Under the pieces are notes generated by a model. It ran no database searches, was not told where the DNA came from, and saw only the letters and a list, made by a program, of their open reading frames with translations. 60,948 nucleotides of DNA, from the NCBI GenBank assembly GCA_031283155.1, contig JAITCI010000075.1, positions 1 to 60,948 of the forward strand, in the 5' to 3' direction. The position numbers were made by a program, and so were the translations under genes. This document shows, one piece after another, positions 1 to 7,481 of this stretch (position 1 is its first letter; every line of letters begins with the position of its first letter). Source of the DNA: Spirochaetota bacterium. Its GTDB lineage: Bacteria; Spirochaetota; JAGLSM01; JAKPMW01.

Positions 1-178
1 ATGGCTGTATGGCGCGAGGAAAGGTTTTGAAGAAGGCGAGGCGCGGGGTATCGCCCAGACGAATGAAAAATTTGTGCGCAATCTTCTTGCCAAAGGTATG
101 TCCATAGAAGAAATAGCGCGCATCGCCGAGCTGCCTGTGGCGCAAGTGCGCACTATAAAAAAGAGCAAAGCAAAATAG
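1..178 (+). pseudogene. Degenerate C-terminal fragment of an Rpn-family nuclease/transposase gene
   Basis: Read from base 2, the frame is open to the TAG at 176-178 and encodes the same C-terminal tail as the next gene (FVRNLLAKGMSIEEIA, then LPVAQVR, then a Lys-rich end). Compared with the second copy, one extra base near position 21 puts the conserved ATG-GCT-GTA-TGG segment out of frame, so this copy is frameshifted or its 5' part lies outside the window. The tail with Glu/Gly-rich linker followed by a short helix-turn-helix-like segment is typical of the C-terminus of Rpn (recombination-promoting nuclease/putative transposase) proteins; no PD-(D/E)XK core is present here. The family assignment rests on the tail only. 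Confidence 0.6.
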
Positions 179-220
179 CGCGCCCTGTTCCTGGGGGAAT
201 ATGCAGAGGAGGTGTTCAGT

Positions 221-454
221 ATGCGGATTACCGAATGGAATACCGAGGAAGCTATGGCTGTATGGCGCGAGGAGGGTATTGAAGAAGGTATTGAAGTTGG
301 TCTTGCCCAAGGTTTGGAGCGGGGAATCGCCCAGACGAATCAAAAATTTGTGCGCAATCTTCTTGCCAAAGGTATGTCCATAGAAGAAATAGCTCTCCTC
401 GCCGAGTTGCCTGTAGCGCAAGTGCGCGCTATAAAAAAGAGCAAAGCAAAATAG
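221..454 (+). CDS. Short stand-alone Rpn C-terminal-domain protein (77 aa)
   Basis: The ATG at 221 is preceded at good spacing by AGGAGG (207-212), so this short gene looks translatable. The product starts MRITEWNTEEA, continues through a Glu/Gly-rich linker (EEGIEEGIEVGLAQGLERG) and ends in the MSIEEIA...LPVAQVR segment typical of the C-terminal helix-turn-helix-like tail of Rpn proteins. The nuclease core is missing. It follows a near-copy of itself (1-178), so a tail module has been duplicated in tandem. It may be the debris of a broken nuclease gene, or a stand-alone small protein comparable with the short internal products described for enterobacterial rpn genes, which counter the full-length toxin. 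The RBS favours expression, but function is unproven. Confidence 0.6.
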   Translation: MRITEWNTEEAMAVWREEGIEEGIEVGLAQGLERGIAQTNQKFVRNLLAKGMSIEEIALLAELPVAQVRAIKKSKAK

Positions 455-540
455 CGCGGGCGAAAAAGGTATCCCCTGCAATCGCGCAAACATATTCTTC
501 AATCTCCTTCTTGAGCCGCGAATAACCACGGAAAAAGGTG

Positions 541-665
541 GATTGCTTCGCCGCTTTCGCGGCTCGCAATGACAGCTGCTCTCTGCTTTTTATTTACCTT
601 CCGGCGCTTGCCAGCTCGTCTATGAAGGCATTTGCCGCCGCTTTCGCGGCTCGCAATGACAGCTG
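541..665 (+). repeat. Two copies of a hairpin repeat ending GCAATGACAG
   Basis: Copy 1 (541-576) has nested inverted arms: ATTGC pairs with GCAAT and GCCGC pairs with GCGGC around a TTTC loop, followed by GACAGC. Copy 2 (about 634-665) repeats GCCGC-TTTC-GCGGC-TC-GCAATGACAGCTG. A shorter member lies at 23214-23233 and a diverged inverted one near 53323-53349. The element is intergenic and non-coding. It shares GCCGCTTTC with the end of the neighbouring gene, which probably helped the duplication there. Confidence 0.7.
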
Positions 666-725
666 TTTTCTATTTACCTTCCGGCGCTTGCCAGCTCGTC
701 TATAAAGGCATTTGCCGCCGCTTTC
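591..725 (-). repeat. Tandem duplication of the 3' end of the vWA-like gene
   Basis: The segment 591-645 is nearly identical to 671-725. The second copy is the true 3' end of the minus-strand gene at 674-1732, encoding its last residues AAANAFIDELASAGR and the stop. The first copy is an extra 3' end lying downstream of the gene. The repeat spacing is about 80 bases, and the hairpin element sits between the copies, so a slippage or recombination event at GCCGCTTTC is a reasonable explanation. Confidence 0.75.
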
Positions 726-1732
726 ATCTGTTGAAGCGCGTCCGGCATATCGTCCGGCGGCGAGGCGCAGTCCAGAATGATCATCACGCCGATATTTTTG
801 GCGGCGTCCGGCCTCACAAAACAGGCTTCTTCGCTGTCTCTCCGCCATGAACCATCCGCGCTTTCGGATACCTCAACCGTCAACTGTCCGGGATTATACG
901 GCAGCGCGCGATTTGCGTAGTCGTAATACCGGACGTTGTTTAATGGGATAATCCTTTTACCACCCCCTATACTGCTGCCCTTCCCGGGAGTAAATTCGAG
1001 CCTTGAGTCCCCGACGTGATCAAGAATCGTGACTATCGTGTTCGCGTATTTGCATATCACCGAGGCGTCTCCGCCGCTGCCGCTGATGGTTATTCTGAAA
1101 AACCGCGGATACTCCTCCGTCCATAGCACGTTCTGCACCATAAGAACCGCGCTTTCTTCCGGCGACAGGATGTTCCGCGCTATCGCAGTTAATTTTGTCT
1201 GGAGATCCCACCCGGAAAAAACTCTTGCATAGTAGTCGTTGGCCGGTTTGGAAACCAGAGACAGAAACTCTTCCTGCCTGTGTATTTCTGTTCCGAAACC
1301 GATGGCGTACGCCTGTATACCCGCGCCGCCGATGACGGACGCGAGAGCCTGCTCCGCCTCCGCGTACGCCCGGGATTGCGAAACGCGGGCGTATACAGAG
1401 TAATTGTCGTCCCCGCCCGCGATGGTTACAATAAACATCTCGTCCAATCGGGACTTCTTAAAATTCTTAAACTCATCTACTCCGGCGGACACGGCGGCGC
1501 ACATCGCTCTGAAACCGCTGTCATTGCTTTGTCTGTTTATAAATTTTCTGACCGCGCCGAGATCCTGAGTTAAGCCCTGTACCATGAGCTTTTGGTTATA
1601 GGCGACAACCCCCACATACAGCCCGCTTCCGCGCGCGGGCGCTGCGGCGGCCTTCGCTCCCCAGTGCCGACCGATAAGGCCGACAGCACAAACCGCGCCG
1701 ATGAGAAAAAGCGCCATACACAAGCGTTGCAT
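674..1732 (-). CDS. Exported vWA-like protein with permuted domain order and degenerate metal site
   Basis: The product has 352 residues. It begins with a hydrophobic export segment (MQRLCMALFLIGAVCAVGLI); a Cys at 15 could be a weak lipobox, but this is uncertain. Residues about 38-190 match the second half of a vWA domain: GLYVGVVAYNQ, a helix, MFIVTIAGGDDN and AYAIGFGTE. Residues 200-315 form a beta-rich insert. Residues 315-348 (VMIILDC plus QMKAAANAFIDEL) match the first strand and helix that normally open a vWA domain. It is a paralogue of 3527-4654 with the same order. The metal site is eroded here: DxTxS has become D-C-A-S-P, the Thr is replaced by Arg75, and the Asp of TDG is missing. 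It lies 13 bases after the lipoprotein gene at 1746-2114, probably in one transcript. Ligand and function are unknown. Confidence 0.75.
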   Translation of the reverse strand: MQRLCMALFLIGAVCAVGLIGRHWGAKAAAAPARGSGLYVGVVAYNQKLMVQGLTQDLGAVRKFINRQSNDSGFRAMCAAVSAGVDEFKNFKKSRLDEMFIVTIAGGDDNYSVYARVSQSRAYAEAEQALASVIGGAGIQAYAIGFGTEIHRQEEFLSLVSKPANDYYARVFSGWDLQTKLTAIARNILSPEESAVLMVQNVLWTEEYPRFFRITISGSGGDASVICKYANTIVTILDHVGDSRLEFTPGKGSSIGGGKRIIPLNNVRYYDYANRALPYNPGQLTVEVSESADGSWRRDSEEACFVRPDAAKNIGVMIILDCASPPDDMPDALQQMKAAANAFIDELASAGR

Positions 1733-1745
1733 TATTTTGCTCCTT

Positions 1746-2114
1746 TTATTTTACAAGCAGCCACACATTGTTTCCGCGCCTTACGATGAAGATCGCGTGA
1801 TTGTAAGCGATAAGCTGTGCGGTCAGTTGATCGGCTTCAGAACCGGTACAACCACGCTCAACAAACCATCCGGTAAGCCGGCTTTTCGGCCATACCTGCC
1901 GCTCTTTTCTCGAGGTCCCTGATATTGTCTGATGAAACTCCTCGTTGGAGAGTTCCGCCATGATATAGTAGCCGTCATCCAGCGGCGGCCCGTCTATGCT
2001 GAGATATTCGGAGTAGGTACCCGATTCCACCCAAACCGTAATTTCGTCATCGTCCGCGCCGCAGCCCCACGCCGCGAGCGCAAGCAATAGTAAAATCGCA
2101 TATCTGATTTTCAT
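1746..2114 (-). CDS. Small putative lipoprotein (122 aa)
   Basis: The N-terminus MKIRYAILLLLALAAWGCG is a lipoprotein signal peptide, with Cys18 as the lipidation site after AWG. The mature part is about 105 residues and is acidic near its start (ADDDE). I recognise no domain. It lies between an outer-membrane barrel gene upstream and a vWA-like gene 13 bases downstream on the same strand, so it is probably co-transcribed with them and located in the envelope. Confidence 0.75.
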   Translation of the reverse strand: MKIRYAILLLLALAAWGCGADDDEITVWVESGTYSEYLSIDGPPLDDGYYIMAELSNEEFHQTISGTSRKERQVWPKSRLTGWFVERGCTGSEADQLTAQLIAYNHAIFIVRRGNNVWLLVK

Positions 2115-2179
2115 TCAGCAATTCTCCTTCTCCAGTTTATTTTTCTCTTTTCTCTTCATGTATTCGCGCTTTGCGGCCT

Positions 2180-2740
2180 CTATATCCTGAACCCAAAGCC
2201 GACCGTAAAATACGGAACCGTCGATACCACCTCTTCCCAATCGAAATCGTACAAAGCATGGAAGGTCATATCCGCGGTGATAAAGAGGCCTCGCGTAAAC
2301 CACCACTCCATTCCGGCTTTTATATTCAGTCCGAGGGCGATAGACTCAAAAGCATCCATCGCGAATGTAAACCCGCCGCCAAAGGTGGTATAGAGGCCGC
2401 TGATACAGAAGAAGGAGTGGCGGTACATGACGTTGATATAGGTCGACAGATAGTCGCTCGTCCAGTAATTATAATATCCGGAGCTATATGTTTCATATCC
2501 ATACGAGCCATACACAAAGCCAATCTCCATGCCCCAGTTCTCGCTGAAATAGGCGCGATCCGTTAAACCAAAACCGAGGAAGGATCCCACGGAATCATCG
2601 TAGAAGGTTTGCACAAGCCCCAGGTTTATCACGAGTGCGCCAAAGCCGTCGTCGCTCCCGTGTCCGACCGCGTACGCGCTCGCGGTAAACCCGACGGAAA
2701 GCGCCGAGACAAGAAAAAACACTATACACAAGCGTTTCAT
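2180..2740 (-). CDS. Putative outer-membrane beta-barrel protein (186 aa), paralogue A
   Basis: A signal peptide (MKRLCIVFFLVSALSVGFTASAYA) is followed by alternating hydrophobic and aromatic strands and a C-terminus ending FTVGFGFRI, with the terminal aromatic/hydrophobic pattern of outer-membrane barrels. The size fits an eight-stranded barrel. Its paralogue at 2958-3500 shares the SENWG(M/V)E, VMYRHSFFCI, TTFGAG-like and KAGMEWWFT motifs. No ligand can be inferred. It is probably an envelope structural or adhesion protein in the same minus-strand cluster. Confidence 0.75.
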   Translation of the reverse strand: MKRLCIVFFLVSALSVGFTASAYAVGHGSDDGFGALVINLGLVQTFYDDSVGSFLGFGLTDRAYFSENWGMEIGFVYGSYGYETYSSGYYNYWTSDYLSTYINVMYRHSFFCISGLYTTFGGGFTFAMDAFESIALGLNIKAGMEWWFTRGLFITADMTFHALYDFDWEEVVSTVPYFTVGFGFRI

Positions 2741-2761
2741 TTATTTTTCTCCTTTTCTTAT

Positions 2762-2880
2762 GGGGGAGGCAACAGCCCCCTGGTCCTTCAAGTAAATTGT
2801 TCTTCGCGTACAATCCGCAGTAAAGCCTCCCCCTCGTTTCGACCGCTCTCTGCCGTTCGCGGTCTTCACTCCCCCCACTC
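2762..2880 (+). repeat. Dispersed GGGGGAGGC...GCCTCCCCC inverted-repeat element, copy 1
   Basis: GGGGGAGGC at the left end pairs with GCCTCCCCC about 55 bases further on, and the element closes with a C-rich CCCCCCACT. The same layout recurs at 28715-28826: GGGGGAGGC-(A/G)ACAG, then TAAGCCTCCCCCT, then CCCCCACT. No coding capacity is evident. It fills most of the gap between the two barrel genes. Confidence 0.65.
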
Positions 2881-2888
2881 GTTTCAAA

Positions 2889-2945
2889 ACTCCCCTCGCA
2901 AGAGCGTACCTCCATGTACGCGCTCGATGCACGACATCCTGTCGT
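2889..2945 (+). repeat. Dispersed palindromes GCGTACnTCCATGTACGC and ACGACATCCTGTCGT
   Basis: The stretch CCCCTCGCAAGAGCGTAC-CTCC-ATGTACGCG also occurs at 16641-16673 and, inverted, at 32517-32549. Its core is an 18-base palindrome, with one mismatch in this copy. Directly after it, ACGACA-TCC-TGTCGT (2931-2945) is a six-base-stem hairpin that shares its ACATCCTGT centre with 16547-16561 and 53494-53508. Confidence 0.7.
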
Positions 2946-2957
2946 TGCCCCGCTCTC

Positions 2958-3500
2958 CTACACCTTGAACCCCAGACCCGCGCGGAGTACGAGGCCGCTA
3001 TTGATATCGCCCTCCAAACCGAACAACATGCGGTAGCCTATATCGGCGGAGAGGAAGAGCGATTGCGTGAACCACCATTCCATTCCGGCTTTGACATTCG
3101 GCCCCAAACCCCATGCATAATACGTGTCCACAAAATTCGATAAGCCCGCGCCAAAGGTGGTAAAGATGCCCGGGATGCAAAAGAAGGAATGGCGGTACAT
3201 GACGGTAATATCGAGCGTCATGTGCATATCGCTTATTTCTTCCATATAGTAGCTGTCCCACCCGCCCGCGCGCGTGCTGTACAAAAAAGCGGTCTCCACG
3301 CCCCAGTTCTCGCTGGCATAAGCGTGCCACGTAAAACCAAAAGCAATGGCGGTATTGGAATACTCATCACCTTCATCGAAACCGTTATTCACAACTCCAA
3401 GATTCACCGCCAAAGCCCCCCACCCTTCCGCGCTCGCGTACTGGGCAAAGCCAAGAGAGAGCGCGCAGGCAAGCGCAAGTACACTACATAAACGCTTCAC
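2958..3500 (-). CDS. Putative outer-membrane beta-barrel protein (180 aa), paralogue B
   Basis: The signal peptide is MKRLCSVLALACALSLGFAQYASA. The mature chain alternates polar and hydrophobic residues with many aromatics and ends GLVLRAGLGFKV, as expected of an eight-stranded outer-membrane barrel. It shares the SENWGVE, VMYRHSFFCI and VKAGMEWWFT segments with 2180-2740, so the two arose by duplication. Repeat elements separate them. It is transcribed downstream of the vWA-like lipoprotein gene at 3527-4654, with only 26 bases between, so they are probably one unit. Function is unknown. Confidence 0.75.
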   Translation of the reverse strand: MKRLCSVLALACALSLGFAQYASAEGWGALAVNLGVVNNGFDEGDEYSNTAIAFGFTWHAYASENWGVETAFLYSTRAGGWDSYYMEEISDMHMTLDITVMYRHSFFCIPGIFTTFGAGLSNFVDTYYAWGLGPNVKAGMEWWFTQSLFLSADIGYRMLFGLEGDINSGLVLRAGLGFKV

Positions 3501-3526
3501 TATTTTTCTCCATTTCTTGTACGATT

Positions 3527-4654
3527 TTACCGTGAATTTTTCGCCGTTGCCGCGAGTACGTCTATAAAATCCTTCGCCGCAACCTTCATCTGATTGAAGG
3601 TTGACGCGCCAAGGCTGTCCAGCGACGAGGTGCAGTCCAGAATGATCATCACACCCGTAAGATTGGTTTGCTCTTCTGAAAATCCGGCTTCCTCAGTATC
3701 CGGTCGAAATCCCTTGTTCGGATATTCCGATACCTCAACCGCAAACTGACTATCGTTGAACTTCTGATCAGCCCCCGCCTCGTTGATATATCTAACCTTG
3801 TTGAGCGGGATAAGTCTTTTTCCTTGTCTGCTCGACAGACGGCTCATGCCGGGTTCAAACTGAAGCCGGTTACTCCCCCCGGGCAGCCTCGTGAGCACAT
3901 TATTTGCCCACCTGCATATAACCGTCGCGTCATTGTTGATGGTTATTTTGAAATATCTTGCATCCTGGTCCGTCCAAAGCACATTATTCACCATCAACGT
4001 AACATTGCGCATCGTATTTTTGATACTTTGCGCTATGCCGGCAAATTTTACCTGCAATTCCGCCCCGCTGCCGGCATTCACGTAATAGGTACTGAGGGGC
4101 TTGGAGACCAGCCTCTGCAAGTCATCCAGTCTGCGTATGGCAGGGCCGGCGCCTATGGCGTAGGCCAGTATCTTGTTGCCGCCGATCTCGGTTCTGAGAT
4201 CATTTACAGCCCTGTCGTATACCCTCCCCTGCGCAATTTCAGGAGAATATACCGGACCCGAGTAATTATCATCGCCGTCTGTAAAGGTGACAATAAAATA
4301 GTCGTCCAATTTACGGCTGAAAGCCTTGAACTCATCTACCCCCCGCGATACCGCAGCGCATAAGGCGGTGAAATCTTCCCTCACGTTGCTTCGGGCGTCT
4401 ATAAATCTTTTGGCTGCGGAAAGATCGTCGCTCAATGGATGCACCATGAGCCTTTGGTTAAAAGCCACAACCCCCACATACACTCCCGCCACCCGTGTTT
4501 CGACAGGCTCCGTCACCACCGGCCGGCTGACGGGCTTGGGCGTTCCTCCGTCGCAGGGAATACCGGAGGCTATGAGCGCGCACCCTGCGCTGCTCAGGAA
4601 CGTAAAGCATATAACCAACATTCCCCAAAAACGTACTTCGTTTTGCTTTTTCAC
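3527..4654 (-). CDS. vWA-like lipoprotein with apparent circular permutation
   Basis: The start is GTG at 4654, with AAAGGAT upstream. Residues 1-25 form a lipoprotein signal with Cys25 after SSAG. Residues 58-212 carry the second half of a vWA domain in order: VYVGVVAFNQ strand and helix, FTALCAAVSRGVDE with Thr96, the FIVTFTDGDDN strand (Asp126), AYAIGAG, and LVSKPLSTYYVNAGSGAELQ. Residues 215-333 form a beta-rich insert. Residues 334-368 then carry the strand GVMIILDCTSS and the helix FNQMKVAAKDFIDVL, which open a normal vWA domain. So Asp340-x-Thr342-x-Ser344, Thr96 and Asp126 could together make a complete metal-ion-dependent adhesion site. Its paralogue is at 674-1732. It is probably anchored in the envelope; the partner is unknown. 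Confidence 0.78.
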   Translation of the reverse strand: MKKQNEVRFWGMLVICFTFLSSAGCALIASGIPCDGGTPKPVSRPVVTEPVETRVAGVYVGVVAFNQRLMVHPLSDDLSAAKRFIDARSNVREDFTALCAAVSRGVDEFKAFSRKLDDYFIVTFTDGDDNYSGPVYSPEIAQGRVYDRAVNDLRTEIGGNKILAYAIGAGPAIRRLDDLQRLVSKPLSTYYVNAGSGAELQVKFAGIAQSIKNTMRNVTLMVNNVLWTDQDARYFKITINNDATVICRWANNVLTRLPGGSNRLQFEPGMSRLSSRQGKRLIPLNKVRYINEAGADQKFNDSQFAVEVSEYPNKGFRPDTEEAGFSEEQTNLTGVMIILDCTSSLDSLGASTFNQMKVAAKDFIDVLAATAKNSR

Positions 4655-4691
4655 TTTTGCATCCTTTCGTGTTTTTTCTTCTTCTCTCTCT

Positions 4692-5204
4692 TTACTTCTG
4701 CACCGCCTTCAGGTTGAACGAACCGTTTTGCAGCGTCTTTGTCTCGGGGTTTAAGGGGTTTTCCGGCCTGGCGGTGATACCCGTAAAAACGCCCTCCAGC
4801 ACCGGAAGCGTGTTATAGCCGCCGATGGTATCGGACGGCTCGTTTCTGATGGTCAGGCTTGCGTTTTCTATTATGTAATTATATCCGCGGTAGATCATGG
4901 TTCCGGCAAAGGCGCAGGGCGTGAATTTATCAAACCGCGTCGGGCGCGCGGCGGATATCTTGATGGTGTCTCCCGGAAAGGCGTCGTCGGCGGCTGCCGC
5001 CGCCTCCAGCCAGAGGGTTTCCTTTGCGGGCGCGTAGGCGTTTCCTATATTACCCGTAAACGCGGCCTCGGCATTGCGCTGCCATTTGAAATTTTGCCCG
5101 TCAATGGTGAACGAGATATACGACGATGATGCTTCCTCTTCGCCGCCGCCGCACGCCGCGAAAAGAGCGGCAGCGATAATCAAAAAATACGCGAGCCTTC
5201 GCAT
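4692..5204 (-). CDS. Putative lipoprotein (170 aa), unknown function
   Basis: The start at 5204 is chosen because AAGGAGG lies just upstream; an earlier in-frame Met at 5228 lacks this. MRRLAYFLIIAAALFAACGGG is a clear lipoprotein signal (Cys18). The mature chain opens with an ISFTIDGQNFKW strand and seems all-beta. The small lipoprotein at 25398-25862 opens in the same way (IKFSIGGKNYSF) and also has a TG(I/E)-type mid-region, so the two may be distant relatives. It lies 20 bases from the gene at 5225-6229 and is probably co-transcribed with it. Confidence 0.7.
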   Translation of the reverse strand: MRRLAYFLIIAAALFAACGGGEEEASSSYISFTIDGQNFKWQRNAEAAFTGNIGNAYAPAKETLWLEAAAAADDAFPGDTIKISAARPTRFDKFTPCAFAGTMIYRGYNYIIENASLTIRNEPSDTIGGYNTLPVLEGVFTGITARPENPLNPETKTLQNGSFNLKAVQK

Positions 5205-5224
5205 ATATGCCTCCTTGGTATAAT

Positions 5225-6229
5225 TCAATCCTCAATATCCTCAATCGCGCCGGACGTCCAGCTGCCGTCGGAATTACAGGTAATCGAATACGCCTTGCCT
5301 ATGGTGCAGGTCGCCGACCACACCTCCGAAGCGGAATTCATCCCCTTTAATGCAAGCGCGACCTCCACGGTTTGTATACGGGGATTTCCGTCATCGTCAA
5401 TCAGGATCGCCTTGCGCGAGATGATGAAGGGATCCGTATTTGCGGCGCTGACCATCAGGCGTCCCATGGTGCTGCGTATCAGACTGCCGCTCGCGGAACC
5501 TGCCCGAACCTCCGCCGTCCCGCCGAATCGGTTGTAAATTTTGATCAGGCACTCTATCGGCGTCATCACCACGTCACTGGGCGTGATCTCAAAATGACTT
5601 GTTGCATGCGGCACCAGAGACGCCATCTGACGGGCATTCATCAGGCTCTTTGAGTAGAGACCTATCACCTGATTCCGCGCGTTTTTCTGCTCCGCCATCG
5701 CCACCGGATATAAATAGTATTCCTCATCGGGCAGGAATCTCGGCTTTTGCTCCCAGGGGCGCGCTGTAAGCAGGAGTACGCCGTCAAAATGATCGCGCCT
5801 GACCTCGATATGGTATTTGGAATTGTTTTCTATCATGAGTTCGCAGTCGCCCAGCGCGGGTGAAACGAGATCGTAGGCGGTGTCATTATTTTCATCCACA
5901 AACGCCAAAAGCGATGTGGATATGCGCGGGTTTGAGGGATACCGCGAATATTCCTGCTGCGTAACCGCGTAGAGTATGGTCGTGCCCGAGGGCGCGTTTG
6001 CCACACCCCAATCCATGCTGCGCGCGCGCACACCGGCAGCCGGTTTCGCGCCGCTCACCTGCCCGAAAAACAGAAGCAGATCATCGGCGGAATTATTATT
6101 GACCCTGAGTTTGGAGGCGGCGCTGTTTATATACAGATCGGAATTATCGCCATCGCTCCCGCAGTCCGCAAAAGCAATAAGCAAAATTACAGCCGCCAGA
6201 CATCCCATATATCGATACAGATTTCGCAT
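5225..6229 (-). CDS. 334-aa lipoprotein, paralogue of the next upstream gene
   Basis: A signal peptide ends at a Cys in AFADCGSDGD. The mature protein shares a collinear pattern with 6363-7367: SKLRVNN then LLL, then (W/N)WGV-NAP-G, a QxEY motif, FVD-(N/S), a short CxxxxEN motif, EYYL(Y/F)P, G(L/I)YSK, EVR-GS and SDPFII-like segments. Both have exactly 334 residues. I recognise no known domain; a beta-rich fold is likely. It lies 20 bases upstream of the lipoprotein gene at 4692-5204 and is probably an envelope protein of the same transcription unit. Confidence 0.7.
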   Translation of the reverse strand: MRNLYRYMGCLAAVILLIAFADCGSDGDNSDLYINSAASKLRVNNNSADDLLLFFGQVSGAKPAAGVRARSMDWGVANAPSGTTILYAVTQQEYSRYPSNPRISTSLLAFVDENNDTAYDLVSPALGDCELMIENNSKYHIEVRRDHFDGVLLLTARPWEQKPRFLPDEEYYLYPVAMAEQKNARNQVIGLYSKSLMNARQMASLVPHATSHFEITPSDVVMTPIECLIKIYNRFGGTAEVRAGSASGSLIRSTMGRLMVSAANTDPFIISRKAILIDDDGNPRIQTVEVALALKGMNSASEVWSATCTIGKAYSITCNSDGSWTSGAIEDIED

Positions 6230-6362
6230 ACATCTTCCCTTTTTATAAGCGAGTATGCGCGCGTCCCCGGTTCTGCCTCCGAGGATCTGCGCATGATTAT
6301 ATGTATGAATGGCGCGCGCTTCCGGTTCTGCATCCGGCTCCGCCTCAACCCCGTGCGCTTTT

Positions 6363-7367
6363 TTAGTTGATGTCTATGGCCGCGCCCTGCTGCTCCCATT
6401 GGCCATCCTGTCTGCATCTGACAACATATACCTTGCCTGCTGTGACGGTTGATTCCCATGCCCCTGTGCGCTGCGTGGCCTGTATCCCGCGGAGCTGCAA
6501 ACGAATCTGGAAATCTGTTATCAGCGGATCGCCTGACGGACCCGGCTGAGCGCTGCGCGTTATAATAAAGGGATCGGAGGAACCGCTGCTGACCATGTTG
6601 CGTCCGAAGGTGTTCGGCTGTATCACGCCGTCTCCGGAACCAACGCGCACCTCTGCGGTATAGCCAACATCGCTGTAGACATAAATCATGGCTTCAAAGG
6701 AGACGTTCTGAATGGAATTCTCATCAACATGAATGATGTCCACCTGCGGTTTGCCCACGTACGGATTCAGCATTTGCAGCCCTGTCGTGAGCTGCTTGGA
6801 GTATATGCCCAGAACCTTCCCGCCGATGGATCGCTCATATTTCACGAGCGGAAAGAGATAATATTCCCCTTCTTCGACATACTTAATCGCCTGCTCGCGC
6901 TTGCGTATGGTCATAAAAACCGGACCGTCAAAACTCCCCGAATGGATTTCAACAAAACAATTGGCGTCGTTTTCAACCTTAATCGGACAGCTCCCGATAG
7001 AGCCATTGCTTATGTTGTAGGTCGCCTCCGAATTATCGACGAACACAAATACCGACATCGCCACTTTGGGATCATTGGGGGCTTTGTCATATTCGGCCTG
7101 CGGAACAACCGAGAGGACGCTGAGTCCGGTGGGAGCGTTTTTCACGCCCCAGTTGTTTTGCCCGCCGAGTACACCGGCAAAGGGGGCGCTGCCCTTGGGA
7201 TCGCCAACGTAGAGCAGGAGTTTCTCTCCCGAGGTATTGTTGACCCTGAGTTTGGAACTGTTATCCGGCGTATACAGCGCGCCTGTACCATCAACTTCGT
7301 CGTCACCGCACGCCGCAAGCCCAAAGAGCATGGCAAACGCAAGCGCGTATACAGCAAACTTTTTCAT
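6363..7367 (-). CDS. 334-aa lipoprotein, paralogue of 5225-6229
   Basis: MKKFAVYALAFAMLFGLAACGDD is a textbook lipoprotein signal with Cys20. The mature part carries SSKLRVNNTSG, NNWGVKNAPTG, the QAEY segment, EGEYYLFPLV, VLGIYSKQL and SSDPFIITR, all with counterparts in 5225-6229. No known domain is recognised. An AAGGAAGG sequence just upstream of the ATG supports the start. About 133 bases of GC-rich spacer separate it from its paralogue. It follows the fibronectin-III lipoprotein genes on the same strand, but hairpins in the 207-base gap suggest possible separate transcription. Confidence 0.7.
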   Translation of the reverse strand: MKKFAVYALAFAMLFGLAACGDDEVDGTGALYTPDNSSKLRVNNTSGEKLLLYVGDPKGSAPFAGVLGGQNNWGVKNAPTGLSVLSVVPQAEYDKAPNDPKVAMSVFVFVDNSEATYNISNGSIGSCPIKVENDANCFVEIHSGSFDGPVFMTIRKREQAIKYVEEGEYYLFPLVKYERSIGGKVLGIYSKQLTTGLQMLNPYVGKPQVDIIHVDENSIQNVSFEAMIYVYSDVGYTAEVRVGSGDGVIQPNTFGRNMVSSGSSDPFIITRSAQPGPSGDPLITDFQIRLQLRGIQATQRTGAWESTVTAGKVYVVRCRQDGQWEQQGAAIDIN

Positions 7368-7410
7368 GTACTGCCTTCCTTAATCACTTTTTGAAGTTCA
7401 TATATCTCCG

Positions 7411-7457
7411 CGGTTGACAACCGCGTTCTCTTAGCGCCCTTTCGCAAGGGCGTAAAA
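7411..7457. other. Two adjacent hairpins between lipoprotein genes
   Basis: CGCGGTTG-A-CAACCGCG (7411-7427) and GCCCTT-TCGC-AAGGGC (7437-7452) are both strong inverted repeats. They lie downstream of the fibronectin-III gene and upstream of the 334-residue lipoprotein gene. Neither has a long T-run on the minus strand, so factor-independent termination is possible but not clear; RNA processing or a repeat element are alternatives. Confidence 0.5.
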
Positions 7458-7481
7458 TGCGCACACCATTCGGGCAGGATA

